Origin: JAGNHN01 sp964590645
GTDB lineage: Bacteria; Bacteroidota; Bacteroidia; Bacteroidales; JAGNHN01
Direction of reading: 5' to 3'
Assembly (NCBI GenBank): GCA_964590645.1
Contig: CAZPYJ010000004.1
Span: 1-64,000 of the forward strand
DNA length: 64,000 nt
Shown here: positions 16,249-25,221 of the stretch, piece after piece
How the letters are laid out: each line of letters opens with the position of its first letter
Position numbering within the stretch: position 1 is the first letter of the stretch
The notes under the pieces: generated by a model
Databases searched by the model: none
What the model saw: the letters and a program-made list of their open reading frames with translations, nothing else
Told to the model about the DNA's origin: nothing
Translations under genes and position numbers: made by a program

Positions 16249-19200
16249 TATTGTTTCACCCATCGCCGGGCACATCGGGTTTCTTCCAGGATGACTTCCA
16301 CGATATACAATCCGGCAGGGAGGTGGTTCAATCGGATTTCTTCCCCTCTTTGCCCTTCTCCCGAAAATACCAACACTCCTCTGGCATCTAATACCCTGAT
16401 CATCGCCTTCTCATTGTCACCCGGCCAATCCGGTGTGAAGCCTGCACGGGAAGGATTTGGGAAAAGGGAGAGCTTGCATTGCGCTGCTTCCCGGATTTCT
16501 GTATCAGGAATAATCGGGCTGTCGCAGTCACAGCTTTTAGCAATGGCGGTAGATCCGGGGATACAGTTTACGCTGCTGAAAGTAGCTTCACTTCCTGCAT
16601 AGGCGGTAAATCCTGCCGACAGGCAGTGTTCCCTGGCGATATGGGCAGCGCGTGCCCCGGAATAATAGCTCACTTCACAACCATCTCCGGCCATTTGGAC
16701 CAGGCCCGCTTCATCGAGAAAGTGATCAGAAGCATACAGCTTTACCCGGCACCAGCGGTGTTCACGATCGCAGGGCTCGGTGATATTGGTGTAGAGGTAA
16801 GCGGTTCCGCGTTCATCCTTCCATCCCCAAGCCCCTGAAATGGCGTGGTTGGCCGACAAGCCCAGGGCCGATCCATAGCGTTCGTAAGGATCAGGGGTTT
16901 GTGGAAAAATTTTGCGATGCTGTGACCATTGGTTGTAGTAATCACGCCGGAACAGATAGGCCGATCCACCTTTGAAAGACGGATGCCCATCGCCAGGTTT
17001 TCCTGCCAGGATATAGCGTCCGTATATCTGCACATCATCCCCGAAATCATCGGTTCCTGAGGCCCCATCCTCCGGATAGAGATACTGGCTGAAACTCCAG
17101 TTCCCGTTATGGAATTCATACAAAAGCAGGCGGTTGTTCCAGCTGTCACCCATTATGGCGTAGGGGCAGTCTATATCCACCGAGCTGGCTTCTGCCACAT
17201 TGATGGTTTTGATCGTAGCCCAACCCTGTCCATTGTTCGTCCAGAACCAAAGCTTGTCCTGTCCTGCGTTGGGATTGGCGATGGTGGCGATATGATTGCC
17301 GCTGACCGCTACATCCAGTCCGAAGCGATTGGTGCCGGAAGCACCGGCGTCGTGTAGCATCGCTTCATTCCCCCATATCTGGCTGCCCAGAAGGCGGAAA
17401 ACCCAGGCGGCCCCGGTAGCGGGTTGAGAATTATTGGGTGCCCCAACCACACACAATGGCCCGTCCATATCCAAAGCCCAGCCGAAATGATACTTGACCT
17501 GACCGGGAGAAGAGAAGGTTTGTTTCTCTTTCCAGTTTGTCCCGTCATAATAGAAAAAGACTGCTTTGCCTTTAGTGTAATTGGCATTGCCCGGGGCACC
17601 GGCCACCATCCAATCGCCGCTGCAGGCCACAGAGAAGCCAAAATAGTCTTTAGGGTTCCCGACCTTGGGTTTGAGTTTCTGAAAGAACTGCCAGACTGAA
17701 TCCAGGCCCAGACGGTACACATATACCGATCCGGATTCCCCGCCCTGGTCGTCATCATAGGGCGCACCGATGAAGGCCCATTCTCCGTCGGTAGCCACAG
17801 CTTTGCCAAAGTAATCTCCCCACCATCCATCTCCGGCCTTGATTTGGTTCACATCGGTACTCAGGTCGTGCAGGGCATTGGGAATGATGGTCACCATTTT
17901 GGAGGCTACTCCAAGGATATTATCGAGGTAGTCGCGTATTTCCAGCCTGACCTGATACATCCCCGGTGTAAAGTACAGGTGCATAGGGACACCGGAAATC
18001 TCCTGCAGAAAGCCATCTCCGAAATCCCACAGACGCCGGGCAAAAGAGGGTCCCCCGCTTGTCAGATCGGTGAAACGGGTAAAGTCCCCGGCGATAGCGG
18101 GCGCATCCACGCTGAAATCCACATTCAGACCACTGATGATTTGCGGATAGACATAAATGGTCTTTTCAATTTCGTCCACATCTCCATAGAGATCCGTAAT
18201 GGTCAGCTTGACATCATAATAACCCGGGCTGTTGAATTGATGCACCGGACTGAAGGCTGTGCTCGAACTGCCATCATCAAAATCCCAATGACATTGCAGT
18301 CCGTCGCCGGTGGAGAGATTGATGAAGTTGGTCACTGAAGGGACGCCCAGGCTGAGCTGGTCGAAATGAAAATCAGCACTGAGTTGTGCACTGCTGTTCT
18401 GAGGGTAAACCGTGATGTAGTTCACCTTTACCTCAGTATCTGACAGTCCGTTGACATCGGTGACTTTGAGGGAGACCGAGTAGTGTTTGGCTTGTGAAGT
18501 ATGATTCACGTACTCTAGCGCAGGGGGATACTTTCCCAGCCATACCATACCGTTTCCAAAGTTCCACTCCCAGCTTGCCCCCTGGCCGAGGGATACATCG
18601 GCAAACTGGACAGAGAGCGGACTTACTCCGCTGACAGGAATTCCGACGAAGCCGGCCTCCAGCGCGCCGGGATTGGGCCCGCTTCCCAGATAGAATCCGT
18701 GATTGTTGTCGTGCCCGCTCTTCTGCGAAGGCGTCCAGCTGCCATCATCATTCCGCTGGGGAAAGGAAGAGCCGGGGGTAGTGCCGGGATAATGTGGTTT
18801 AAAGAATCCGTTTCCCCCAAGATCTTCTCCGCTGAAAACAAGGAACTGGAAGCCACTGATCCCGTTGAGTACCGCCTGGTTAAGATACATCGCCGGAATA
18901 CTGATGCTCCATTCTGTTTTGGCAGCATTGGTGGGGCTCATTTGTTTGTTGGGCATTCCCGCCAGGATGGCCGGATTGGCCAGGTCCACCGTCACAAAAC
19001 GCATTGGCTCGGAGGTTTGGATGGTGATGTGCACGTTGGATAAACCCGAGGAGGTCCCTCCCTGGTTCTGTGAAGTCCAGATGAAGTAATTTTGTCCGGG
19101 ATCCCAGTTTCCATAGGCTGCATACAAAAGCTGGTCGGCGGTAATGCTGATCCCCCGGATAAAGGGTTTGAAATTATCGAGGATGACCTGCTTGTTCACA

Positions 19201-20288
19201 CTGTTGCTGTTGCCGGTGATGTCCGTTCCCCTGGCCCGGAAAACGTAGCGCCCGTCAGGCCACTCCGCTTCCAGGTTGTTCAGGGCATCGTTCCCCTGGA
19301 TATCTTTCCTGGAATAGAAATGATGTTTCATATAGTCCTGGCTGGGCATCGTGGAAAAGGGATAGATGCCTTCCCGCACATCGCTCATAATTGCCTGGGA
19401 TGTGTTCAGCACATAAATAGGTATTCCTGAGAGGCCGTGATGCTCATACTCCCATTCCCTAAGCAGGTGTTCCGGCTTTCCTTTCTCCCTGAAATACAGT
19501 TGCATCCGGTTGAAATCCTTATCCGAAGTAACGTTCATCATTGCGTTCAGGATCATCGGATGCCCATACACTGCGCTGTCCGGAAAATCCACGGCCTGTC
19601 CGCCCTGGTTTTTTTGCGGAAAGAGATGAATCGTGGGACTGTGCTGGTCGCTGTGGGCGATGTAGCGCAGGGGGTTCTCCCATCCGATTTGCCCGGGCGG
19701 ACTATAATCGATGTGCAGATGATTGGTATAGTTCGAAGTAAAAACCCAGTCCCCTGCCTGGACGTTATTGCTTACGTTCACGCTCTGGCCGGTCAGGACA
19801 TCGTAGAACGGCACATTAAAAACGGCATTACTCAGCACCCGGTGGGTATGGAGTAATCCATTTTTTGCTGTCCGCTGAACAATGACCACAGCCCCTGCAG
19901 GATATGAGGAGTGATTGGTTTGAATGACTTCCCAGGTATTGTCACTAGAACTTCCCGCTTCCAGATGGAAATAGCGCCAGTTTCCTATCCGGATATATCC
20001 GTTTTGTGAATGAGCACTTATGCCCGTTATCGTGCCCGCTGCAACTGCATAGGCTCTTCCCCCTTTGGTGAGCTGGTAGTCGATCCCGACGTGGGGGTTG
20101 GTGCCGTTGGTGATGTGCCGTGGCCCGTAATCGCTGTTGATCTGTCCGTACTGGGTGGTGGATCCTGTAATCGGATCGATCAGGCTTTGTGCCTGGAGGG
20201 TGCCTCCTACGTGGAGGCTGAGGAATATACCTATGGTCAGTACTCCCTGCTCAATCGCTTTTCTGTATTTGTTTATCCGTCCCATCAT
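16248..20288 (-). CDS. Large secreted M23 peptidase-like protein with PKD, FG-GAP and T9SS domains
   Basis: 1346 residues. After a signal peptide (cleavage near residue 34, TLQAQ) comes an M23 (LytM-like) domain with intact zinc motif: His66-x3-Asp70 in NPHVGID and His190-Leu-His192. A region of unassigned beta-rich sequence (about 220-540) follows. Three PKD domains lie at about 545-628, 637-715 and 722-802 (WNFGNG, WDFDDG, WDFGDG). FG-GAP-like beta-propeller repeats span about 815-1170 (FGKAVATDGEWAFIGAPYDD and relatives), then a Cys-rich segment and a type A T9SS sorting domain from about 1262 (LFPNPSRAGF). Likely a surface-bound peptidoglycan or glycopeptide hydrolase or adhesin. The start overlaps the upstream gene by 38 bases; Met2 is equally possible. 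Last gene of a five-gene unit. Confidence 0.9.
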   Translation of the reverse strand: MMGRINKYRKAIEQGVLTIGIFLSLHVGGTLQAQSLIDPITGSTTQYGQINSDYGPRHITNGTNPHVGIDYQLTKGGRAYAVAAGTITGISAHSQNGYIRIGNWRYFHLEAGSSSDNTWEVIQTNHSSYPAGAVVIVQRTAKNGLLHTHRVLSNAVFNVPFYDVLTGQSVNVSNNVQAGDWVFTSNYTNHLHIDYSPPGQIGWENPLRYIAHSDQHSPTIHLFPQKNQGGQAVDFPDSAVYGHPMILNAMMNVTSDKDFNRMQLYFREKGKPEHLLREWEYEHHGLSGIPIYVLNTSQAIMSDVREGIYPFSTMPSQDYMKHHFYSRKDIQGNDALNNLEAEWPDGRYVFRARGTDITGNSNSVNKQVILDNFKPFIRGISITADQLLYAAYGNWDPGQNYFIWTSQNQGGTSSGLSNVHITIQTSEPMRFVTVDLANPAILAGMPNKQMSPTNAAKTEWSISIPAMYLNQAVLNGISGFQFLVFSGEDLGGNGFFKPHYPGTTPGSSFPQRNDDGSWTPSQKSGHDNNHGFYLGSGPNPGALEAGFVGIPVSGVSPLSVQFADVSLGQGASWEWNFGNGMVWLGKYPPALEYVNHTSQAKHYSVSLKVTDVNGLSDTEVKVNYITVYPQNSSAQLSADFHFDQLSLGVPSVTNFINLSTGDGLQCHWDFDDGSSSTAFSPVHQFNSPGYYDVKLTITDLYGDVDEIEKTIYVYPQIISGLNVDFSVDAPAIAGDFTRFTDLTSGGPSFARRLWDFGDGFLQEISGVPMHLYFTPGMYQVRLEIRDYLDNILGVASKMVTIIPNALHDLSTDVNQIKAGDGWWGDYFGKAVATDGEWAFIGAPYDDDQGGESGSVYVYRLGLDSVWQFFQKLKPKVGNPKDYFGFSVACSGDWMVAGAPGNANYTKGKAVFFYYDGTNWKEKQTFSSPGQVKYHFGWALDMDGPLCVVGAPNNSQPATGAAWVFRLLGSQIWGNEAMLHDAGASGTNRFGLDVAVSGNHIATIANPNAGQDKLWFWTNNGQGWATIKTINVAEASSVDIDCPYAIMGDSWNNRLLLYEFHNGNWSFSQYLYPEDGASGTDDFGDDVQIYGRYILAGKPGDGHPSFKGGSAYLFRRDYYNQWSQHRKIFPQTPDPYERYGSALGLSANHAISGAWGWKDERGTAYLYTNITEPCDREHRWCRVKLYASDHFLDEAGLVQMAGDGCEVSYYSGARAAHIAREHCLSAGFTAYAGSEATFSSVNCIPGSTAIAKSCDCDSPIIPDTEIREAAQCKLSLFPNPSRAGFTPDWPGDNEKAMIRVLDARGVLVFSGEGQRGEEIRLNHLPAGLYIVEVILEETRCARRWVKQ

Positions 20289-21429
20289 TTCTCCCCTTCG
20301 TTTCGTGGATAAGTTTCATCTTGCCGTTGTATATCTTCAGATTATCAGTCTTGGCCTCATAGACCAGTTTCAGTCCGGAATATGGACCTCCTCCCAGCTT
20401 TGTTTTATCAAAGCGCCCTATGACCTTTTGCTTTGGATCAATCAGGAGAAAGTGTGCCTGATTGGGTCCGTTGGCCACGTGGATCACATAATGATCACTT
20501 CCAGGACTGGGATAAAAATTGAAGCCGGTTAATTGTTTGGTAAAGGGTTTCTCCAGAGGAATCTGCGCCAGCACCATCTTCATCCCGGGGCCATAGATGT
20601 TGGCCATCATTCCTTCCTGATCGATTTCGAGGAAGGTCTGGAAGGTGGATGTGGTGTACCAGCGGTTTCCCGGACCGGACAACGGCCGGGTGAACACCGT
20701 CTTGCCCCCGCCATCCAGGCAAAGGAGGCTGTCGCGGGTTTTCAGCAGCAGATAATCGCCCCGGGGATGGATCGCCTGCACCGATGGCATTGCATCAGGA
20801 AAGAACTTCTCCCATTGGATCCCGTTCTGAAAATTCCTGCAAGCCACCGAATAAGGCCCGCCTATATGCATCGGGTTCCGGCATTCCACAATGAAGTTCC
20901 CTTCCAGGCTGAGGTGGTAGGGCGAGGCTATCTCTTCTTCCATCACCATCATATTCCCTTTCTCATCCAGCACCACATATTGGTAATGCACCTGCCCCTC
21001 GCCCAGCATCGCATCTGCCAGAAAGAAGCTTGCATCTGGATGATAATGCTGAGGCTTAAAGGTGAAATTCAGGTCCCGTTCCCGGGCGATCCACAGAATG
21101 CCGCCTTCGGTATCGCACATCCCTGCGTAGCTATAGCTATGAGGCGCTTCAGGAGTGTAATAGGTGACATAATAGTTGAACAGGTATCTGTCTCTTCCAT
21201 TCAGCTGAAATGTGGTAAGCATCTGAAGTCGCTGGATATCGGAATACCAGCCGAACTTCGCCACGGTATCTGTTTTTTCGAATTCCATTCCGATGCGGTC
21301 TGCAGCATTTTCAACACTGGTGAGGATGCATTCGCGGACAAAGCTGCTGTCGAGCTGGTTTTGCGCTGAGAGGGAGAATGCGTTGCTTACGCATAGCAGG
21401 ATCACAAAAAGCTTGGCTTGTTTTTTCAT
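20251..21429 (-). CDS. Exported protein of unknown function in surface-protein operon
   Basis: 392 residues with a clear signal peptide (FVILLCVSNAFSLSAQ). The mature part looks like a beta-rich, possibly propeller-like protein: repeated short strands ending in GNMMVMEE, GDYLLLKTRDSLLCL, GGKTVFTRPL and QAHFLLIDPKQKVIGRF. I recognise no family and no catalytic motif. There is no sorting domain, so it probably stays in the periplasm or acts as a partner of the secreted proteins. Its start overlaps the upstream stop by four bases (ATGA) and its end overlaps the downstream gene by 38, strong signs of coupled translation. The tail is Lys/Asp-rich (KGRNDGTDKQIQKSD). Confidence 0.75.
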   Translation of the reverse strand: MKKQAKLFVILLCVSNAFSLSAQNQLDSSFVRECILTSVENAADRIGMEFEKTDTVAKFGWYSDIQRLQMLTTFQLNGRDRYLFNYYVTYYTPEAPHSYSYAGMCDTEGGILWIARERDLNFTFKPQHYHPDASFFLADAMLGEGQVHYQYVVLDEKGNMMVMEEEIASPYHLSLEGNFIVECRNPMHIGGPYSVACRNFQNGIQWEKFFPDAMPSVQAIHPRGDYLLLKTRDSLLCLDGGGKTVFTRPLSGPGNRWYTTSTFQTFLEIDQEGMMANIYGPGMKMVLAQIPLEKPFTKQLTGFNFYPSPGSDHYVIHVANGPNQAHFLLIDPKQKVIGRFDKTKLGGGPYSGLKLVYEAKTDNLKIYNGKMKLIHETKGRNDGTDKQIQKSD

Positions 21430-22385
21430 TGGCGGAGGAGGTTTGGGTTAGGTGGATTGAATTGACTGATTTTATCGTGAAAACAAAGATTTTGTTGCCT
21501 GAGCTCCAAAATATACAGGGTCATTTCTTCCAGCTTTCCCAGCAGGGCTACACAAAGTTGTCCCAGATCCACATCTGTCCCCAGGATTTCCTTTTCGGGA
21601 GGGATGCCGGGCAAGTGGCGGTTTTCTGCAATAAAGCGGGCAAGGCTGTCGAGGCTGAGGCGGGGATAATCTTCTGAAAAGACTTCATCTTTCCACACAT
21701 CCAGCCTCACTTTCACTTCTTTGGCGATCAGGGTATTGTTGCTGCGCATCATTCCATTGGCATCTATGCGCAGGCTGGTGTCGCCGTTCTGGATCAGCAT
21801 CAATGCGGTTGAGTTCGGGTTATTGGAGATGTAGCGAATCCCGGCAGTGCTGTTCGCCGCATTGTGGTTTCTTACCACTAAAGCATCCTCTGTTCCTGCA
21901 TCTACTTCAAGACGTGCCTGCGGACTGGAAGTGCCAATGCCGACCTTCCCCAGTGTTCCGGGCCCGGCGGCACTGCTCACATAAAAGGTAGGCAGGTCGG
22001 AGTTGAATCCTACCATCAGGCTGTTGGCTTTATGGTTGGTCAGGGTCTGGTTGGCGTAGCCCGACCCGATCACGATGGATTTGGATCCGCTGGCCTTCAC
22101 ATAATTACCCAGGGCCATACTATAGCTTCCCGGACTGCTGGCTACACTGCCGGCACTCAAAGAATACAGTCCGCTTGCCTGTGCATTCATCCCGAAGGCG
22201 TGGCCTCCGGTGCCACTGCTCTGGCTGCTCAGCCCCGAAGCAAAAGCGGCATAACCTGTGGCTGAGCAGCCCATCCCCAGTGCACTGCTGTTAATTTGAT
22301 TGGTGGTGGTGCCCTGGTGATTTACCTGGGCCTGTAGAAGGCCCGCCACAAGACAGGCCATCGCAGTTAATATCATTCCCTTCAT
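21426..22385 (-). CDS. YadA-head-like repeat protein with tail-fibre-type C-terminus
   Basis: 319 residues. Signal peptide (VAGLLQAQ), then about 100 residues of Ser/Gly/Ala-rich repeats of the trimeric-autotransporter head type (GYAAFASGLSSQSSG, HAFGMNAQASG, GSYSMALGNYVKASG). A phage-tail-like linker follows (GKVGIGTSSPQARLEV), and the C-terminus has the pattern DVWKDEVFSEDYPRLSLDSL ... LGKLEEMTLYILELRQQN, a helical end common to Bacteroidota tail-fibre-like surface proteins. No outer-membrane anchor barrel and no sorting domain are present. It probably forms a trimeric fibre, perhaps held by a neighbour. The stop overlaps the next start by four bases. Confidence 0.82.
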   Translation of the reverse strand: MKGMILTAMACLVAGLLQAQVNHQGTTTNQINSSALGMGCSATGYAAFASGLSSQSSGTGGHAFGMNAQASGLYSLSAGSVASSPGSYSMALGNYVKASGSKSIVIGSGYANQTLTNHKANSLMVGFNSDLPTFYVSSAAGPGTLGKVGIGTSSPQARLEVDAGTEDALVVRNHNAANSTAGIRYISNNPNSTALMLIQNGDTSLRIDANGMMRSNNTLIAKEVKVRLDVWKDEVFSEDYPRLSLDSLARFIAENRHLPGIPPEKEILGTDVDLGQLCVALLGKLEEMTLYILELRQQNLCFHDKISQFNPPNPNLLRQ

Positions 22386-22414
22386 ATCGTTCCCTTCTTT
22401 TTTAACTGTTTGTT

Positions 22415-23998
22415 TTACATTTTGATGATCTTGAACAGCTCAGGCTGTTCGCCCTCCGGCTTCACGCGGAGGATATACTGTCCGGACGGCAGATGCCCCA
22501 GGCGCAGGGCTTCATCCGGGCGGCTGACTTGCCAGAGTACCCTTTTCCCCAGTAAATCCAGTAGCTCAATCTCCACCAGTTCCGCTCCTGTCATATTCAG
22601 GAATAAGAGATCGCTGACCGGGTTGGGATAAGCTTGGATACTTCCAGCCTGTTTTGAATGAACACCAGTGGCAAGGTCCGTTTCGTATGCGCCTATATCA
22701 ACGGCCGGACCGATAATGCGGGGATTGCCGTTCAGATCAAAAAGAGGCAGACTAAAACCCGGAATCGTATTGAGGCCGGTATTGATGCAGGAAGAACCTG
22801 AGAGGAGTTCCCAGTTGGTGGCAGAAGCCTGGGCAATGATTCCGCTGACCTGGCTTGGATTGGCAAAATTGGGGTTTTGGGTGGTAATCCCTATGGATGG
22901 ACCAAGGTATCCCTGGCTGACACAGGAGTTGATCACCCAGGGGGGCAGGGTATCCAGCCACATAATCTGTCCGAAGCCGTTGGCAAAACCATTCAACCAG
23001 ACAATGCAGTTCACGATCAGCTCATTCGGGGAGGGTGCGAAAATACCATACATCTCATTTCTGGCAATGGTATTGTTCACATAGAAATTATAGGATCCAC
23101 TATGACCGCCCATCAATCCAATCCCTGCATTATTGTGGATCAGATTGTTTACAAATGAGGACTCCTGGGTCGTAAGATAGACCGCCGCCAGGCTGAGGTT
23201 GTTCCGGAACACATTGTGCCCGACCTTCACCCCCCCATAGTTGTGTTTCAGATATATAGCACCTCCCAGGGCCAGGGTGTAGTTCCCCTGTGCATTATTG
23301 ATGGCCTTGTTCTCCTCGAAGAGGTTATGCTCAAGCCAAAGCGGGCATAAAGTGGAATAGATCGCTCCTCCGTGATTCCTGCTTTGATTGGCACTAAAAA
23401 TGCAATCGCTGATGTGGACGGTGTCGTGTGTTGCAATGTACACCGCCCCGCCGTAATAATTGCTCTCGTTTGCAAGGAAGGTGGTTTGGAGGACCTCCAG
23501 ATTCGAATAGGAGAGGTGGATGGCCCCTCCATTCTTCAGGCTGCTATTGTATTCAAATCGGCAGCCCTTGAACTGGGTGTTCCCCGGGCCAGTGATCGCA
23601 ATGGCTCCCAGGCTGTCCCAGGGATTAAGACTATGTGTGCCCATCCATTCAAAAACACAACACTGAAAGGCCACATCTGCCGTGGCCATTCCCTGGTGAT
23701 GTATGCGTATGCCTCCCCCATAAAGTGTCCCACTTGCATTCATCCCATTGAAATACACCGAGTCACCCACATCTCCCATTACCTGCATATTACCATACAC
23801 TATGATATGATATTGGGCATCCGTGTGTATGTGTGTCCCGGCTTCAATGATCAGGCATCCTGTACTGCTGACAACTACATTGTCAACCATCACGTAATTG
23901 GAGGTATCCCAATACACTGTATCCTGAATCAAAATCTGAGAAAATGATGCACCCTGGCTGACCAGCAGCCACAAGAGGAGAAGGCTAACTTTTTTCAT
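22415..23998 (-). CDS. Secreted right-handed beta-helix protein with T9SS sorting domain
   Basis: 527 residues. Signal peptide (LLVSQGASFSQ), then about 400 residues of parallel beta-helix rungs with GGAIHLS, GGAVYIA, GGAIYST and GGAIYLK turns, the style of polymorphic-outer-membrane-protein and pectate-lyase folds. A PNFANPSQ ... NTGLNTIPGF ... DIGAYE segment caps the helix, as in many Bacteroidota choice-of-anchor proteins. The T9SS type A domain begins near 455 (IQAYPNPVSDLLFLNM) and ends in KIIKM. No catalytic residues are evident; adhesion or glycan binding are both possible. It lies 29 bases upstream of the YadA-head-like gene. Confidence 0.9.
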   Translation of the reverse strand: MKKVSLLLLWLLVSQGASFSQILIQDTVYWDTSNYVMVDNVVVSSTGCLIIEAGTHIHTDAQYHIIVYGNMQVMGDVGDSVYFNGMNASGTLYGGGIRIHHQGMATADVAFQCCVFEWMGTHSLNPWDSLGAIAITGPGNTQFKGCRFEYNSSLKNGGAIHLSYSNLEVLQTTFLANESNYYGGAVYIATHDTVHISDCIFSANQSRNHGGAIYSTLCPLWLEHNLFEENKAINNAQGNYTLALGGAIYLKHNYGGVKVGHNVFRNNLSLAAVYLTTQESSFVNNLIHNNAGIGLMGGHSGSYNFYVNNTIARNEMYGIFAPSPNELIVNCIVWLNGFANGFGQIMWLDTLPPWVINSCVSQGYLGPSIGITTQNPNFANPSQVSGIIAQASATNWELLSGSSCINTGLNTIPGFSLPLFDLNGNPRIIGPAVDIGAYETDLATGVHSKQAGSIQAYPNPVSDLLFLNMTGAELVEIELLDLLGKRVLWQVSRPDEALRLGHLPSGQYILRVKPEGEQPELFKIIKM

Positions 23999-24044
23999 TG
24001 TGGAGGAGGTTTATGGTTTTCTACAATACATTAATACCCATTGG

Positions 24045-25076
24045 TTACCATCCATAAGGTATCCAGGTGGATGAGCCGTGTGATATGCCGTAGAGGAGGA
24101 GCACTGTATGCGAGACAACCTCATACCCATTGCTGTTCAGGGTATGTACCGGGACAAACACGATGCCTGCGAATACTTTGTGTCCCAAGCCCGGGTTCTG
24201 CGGATCTACCAATGGTTTTAGCCCCGGAATGAGGCTGACGATTTTGTGGTAATGATAATTCATCTCTGTCGGGCTCAGGCAAAGATGATGGGTGGAACCG
24301 AAAGGAGGTTGACTGGTGCTGTAGAAGGTATTGAAATAGCAATAATTGGGATCAGGGCTATTCGGGGGCAGATCGATGGGATTGATCAGGGGGACATATT
24401 CAAGGTCGGTAAAATACTTATGATTTTGGGGATATCCCATATTCATCATCACCCTGCGCGTCATTTCCGTACTTGCGTCTTTTCCGGCACAGCAAACGGT
24501 GTCGTAACACATTCCCCAGCCCATCGCAAACCACCAGTATGCATCCGGACCCCAGTCGGCATTTACCGACCAGGGTGCACTGGTCTGTCCGCGGACAAAA
24601 GTGTATTCAATTTTGAGGAAATCCTGTCCATCCAGGTTTTCCCAGTCCATATCCATAAACTTGAGGTGGATATCTTCCCCCGAGGCTTGGGTGGCGATGC
24701 TGTGCAGGGTGTCGGCAATGTCGGCCCATACTTCCGATAAAACCAGTCCGTCAATCTTATCATTCTGAAAAGTCACCGGAAAGGAACATTCTCCACGGAT
24801 GATTTCTTCTCCTTCTTCCTGATGGTTAACATAGACGTAGTTACCCGAAGCTTCCAGCAGCCAGAGACTTTCCTCCTTTTCAAATTCTTCCCCGGATTTC
24901 ATTTTCCGCTTTTCCACCTTGGCGATGAAGTCTTTGACCTTCCGTTCAGTTTCGTCCATCTCCACTTTCTGCCCTTCCATTTCAGCGAAGGGCTCCTTCT
25001 TACAACTGCCGAAGGGTAGCAATACCAGTCCGGCCAGCATCCACAGGACGCCATAACTGAATAATCTTCTTTTCAT
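24045..25076 (-). CDS. Lipoprotein of unknown function, first gene of surface-protein operon
   Basis: 343 residues from Met16 of the open frame, which gives a clean lipoprotein signal ending at PFGSC (Cys25). The start is supported by a near-consensus -7 box (TCTATTTG on the minus strand at 25119-25126) that would leave the earlier Met outside the transcript. A charged helical stretch (about 33-70, ERKVKDFIAKVEKRKMKSGEE) precedes a domain rich in Trp, Tyr and Cys (DAYWWFAMGWGMCYDTVCC) and a His-rich segment (HHLCLSPTEMNYHYH). I recognise no family. The leader RNA can form a small hairpin (25093-25108, stem GCTGCC). 46 bases separate it from the beta-helix gene. Confidence 0.75.
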   Translation of the reverse strand: MKRRLFSYGVLWMLAGLVLLPFGSCKKEPFAEMEGQKVEMDETERKVKDFIAKVEKRKMKSGEEFEKEESLWLLEASGNYVYVNHQEEGEEIIRGECSFPVTFQNDKIDGLVLSEVWADIADTLHSIATQASGEDIHLKFMDMDWENLDGQDFLKIEYTFVRGQTSAPWSVNADWGPDAYWWFAMGWGMCYDTVCCAGKDASTEMTRRVMMNMGYPQNHKYFTDLEYVPLINPIDLPPNSPDPNYCYFNTFYSTSQPPFGSTHHLCLSPTEMNYHYHKIVSLIPGLKPLVDPQNPGLGHKVFAGIVFVPVHTLNSNGYEVVSHTVLLLYGISHGSSTWIPYGW

Positions 25077-25148
25077 TGATTTTTGGGTTTGGGCTGCCTT
25101 TGGGCAGCGGATTATGCCCAAATAGACGTTCTGCCCCCCCCAAAGCGG

Positions 25149-25196
25149 AAAAAAAAAGAAAGTTTTTTTAAGCGGCGATGTATTTTAACTGCCGCT
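25149..25196 (-). terminator. Possible terminator after the EEP gene
   Basis: On the minus strand AGCGGC and GCCGCT (25191-25196 and 25171-25176) form a six-base stem with a long AT-rich loop, followed by a short A-run and then nine Ts (25157-25149). The U-tract is about 14 bases from the stem, so this is a moderate call. Confidence 0.4.
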
Positions 25197-25221
25197 GACT
25201 GTCTTCAACAGAGCAGGCGGG

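Noticed and set aside
20251..20288. Frameshift joining the 392-residue protein and the M23 protein
   Set aside because: The downstream frame has its own Met and full signal peptide and the upstream protein has one too, so these are two overlapping genes.
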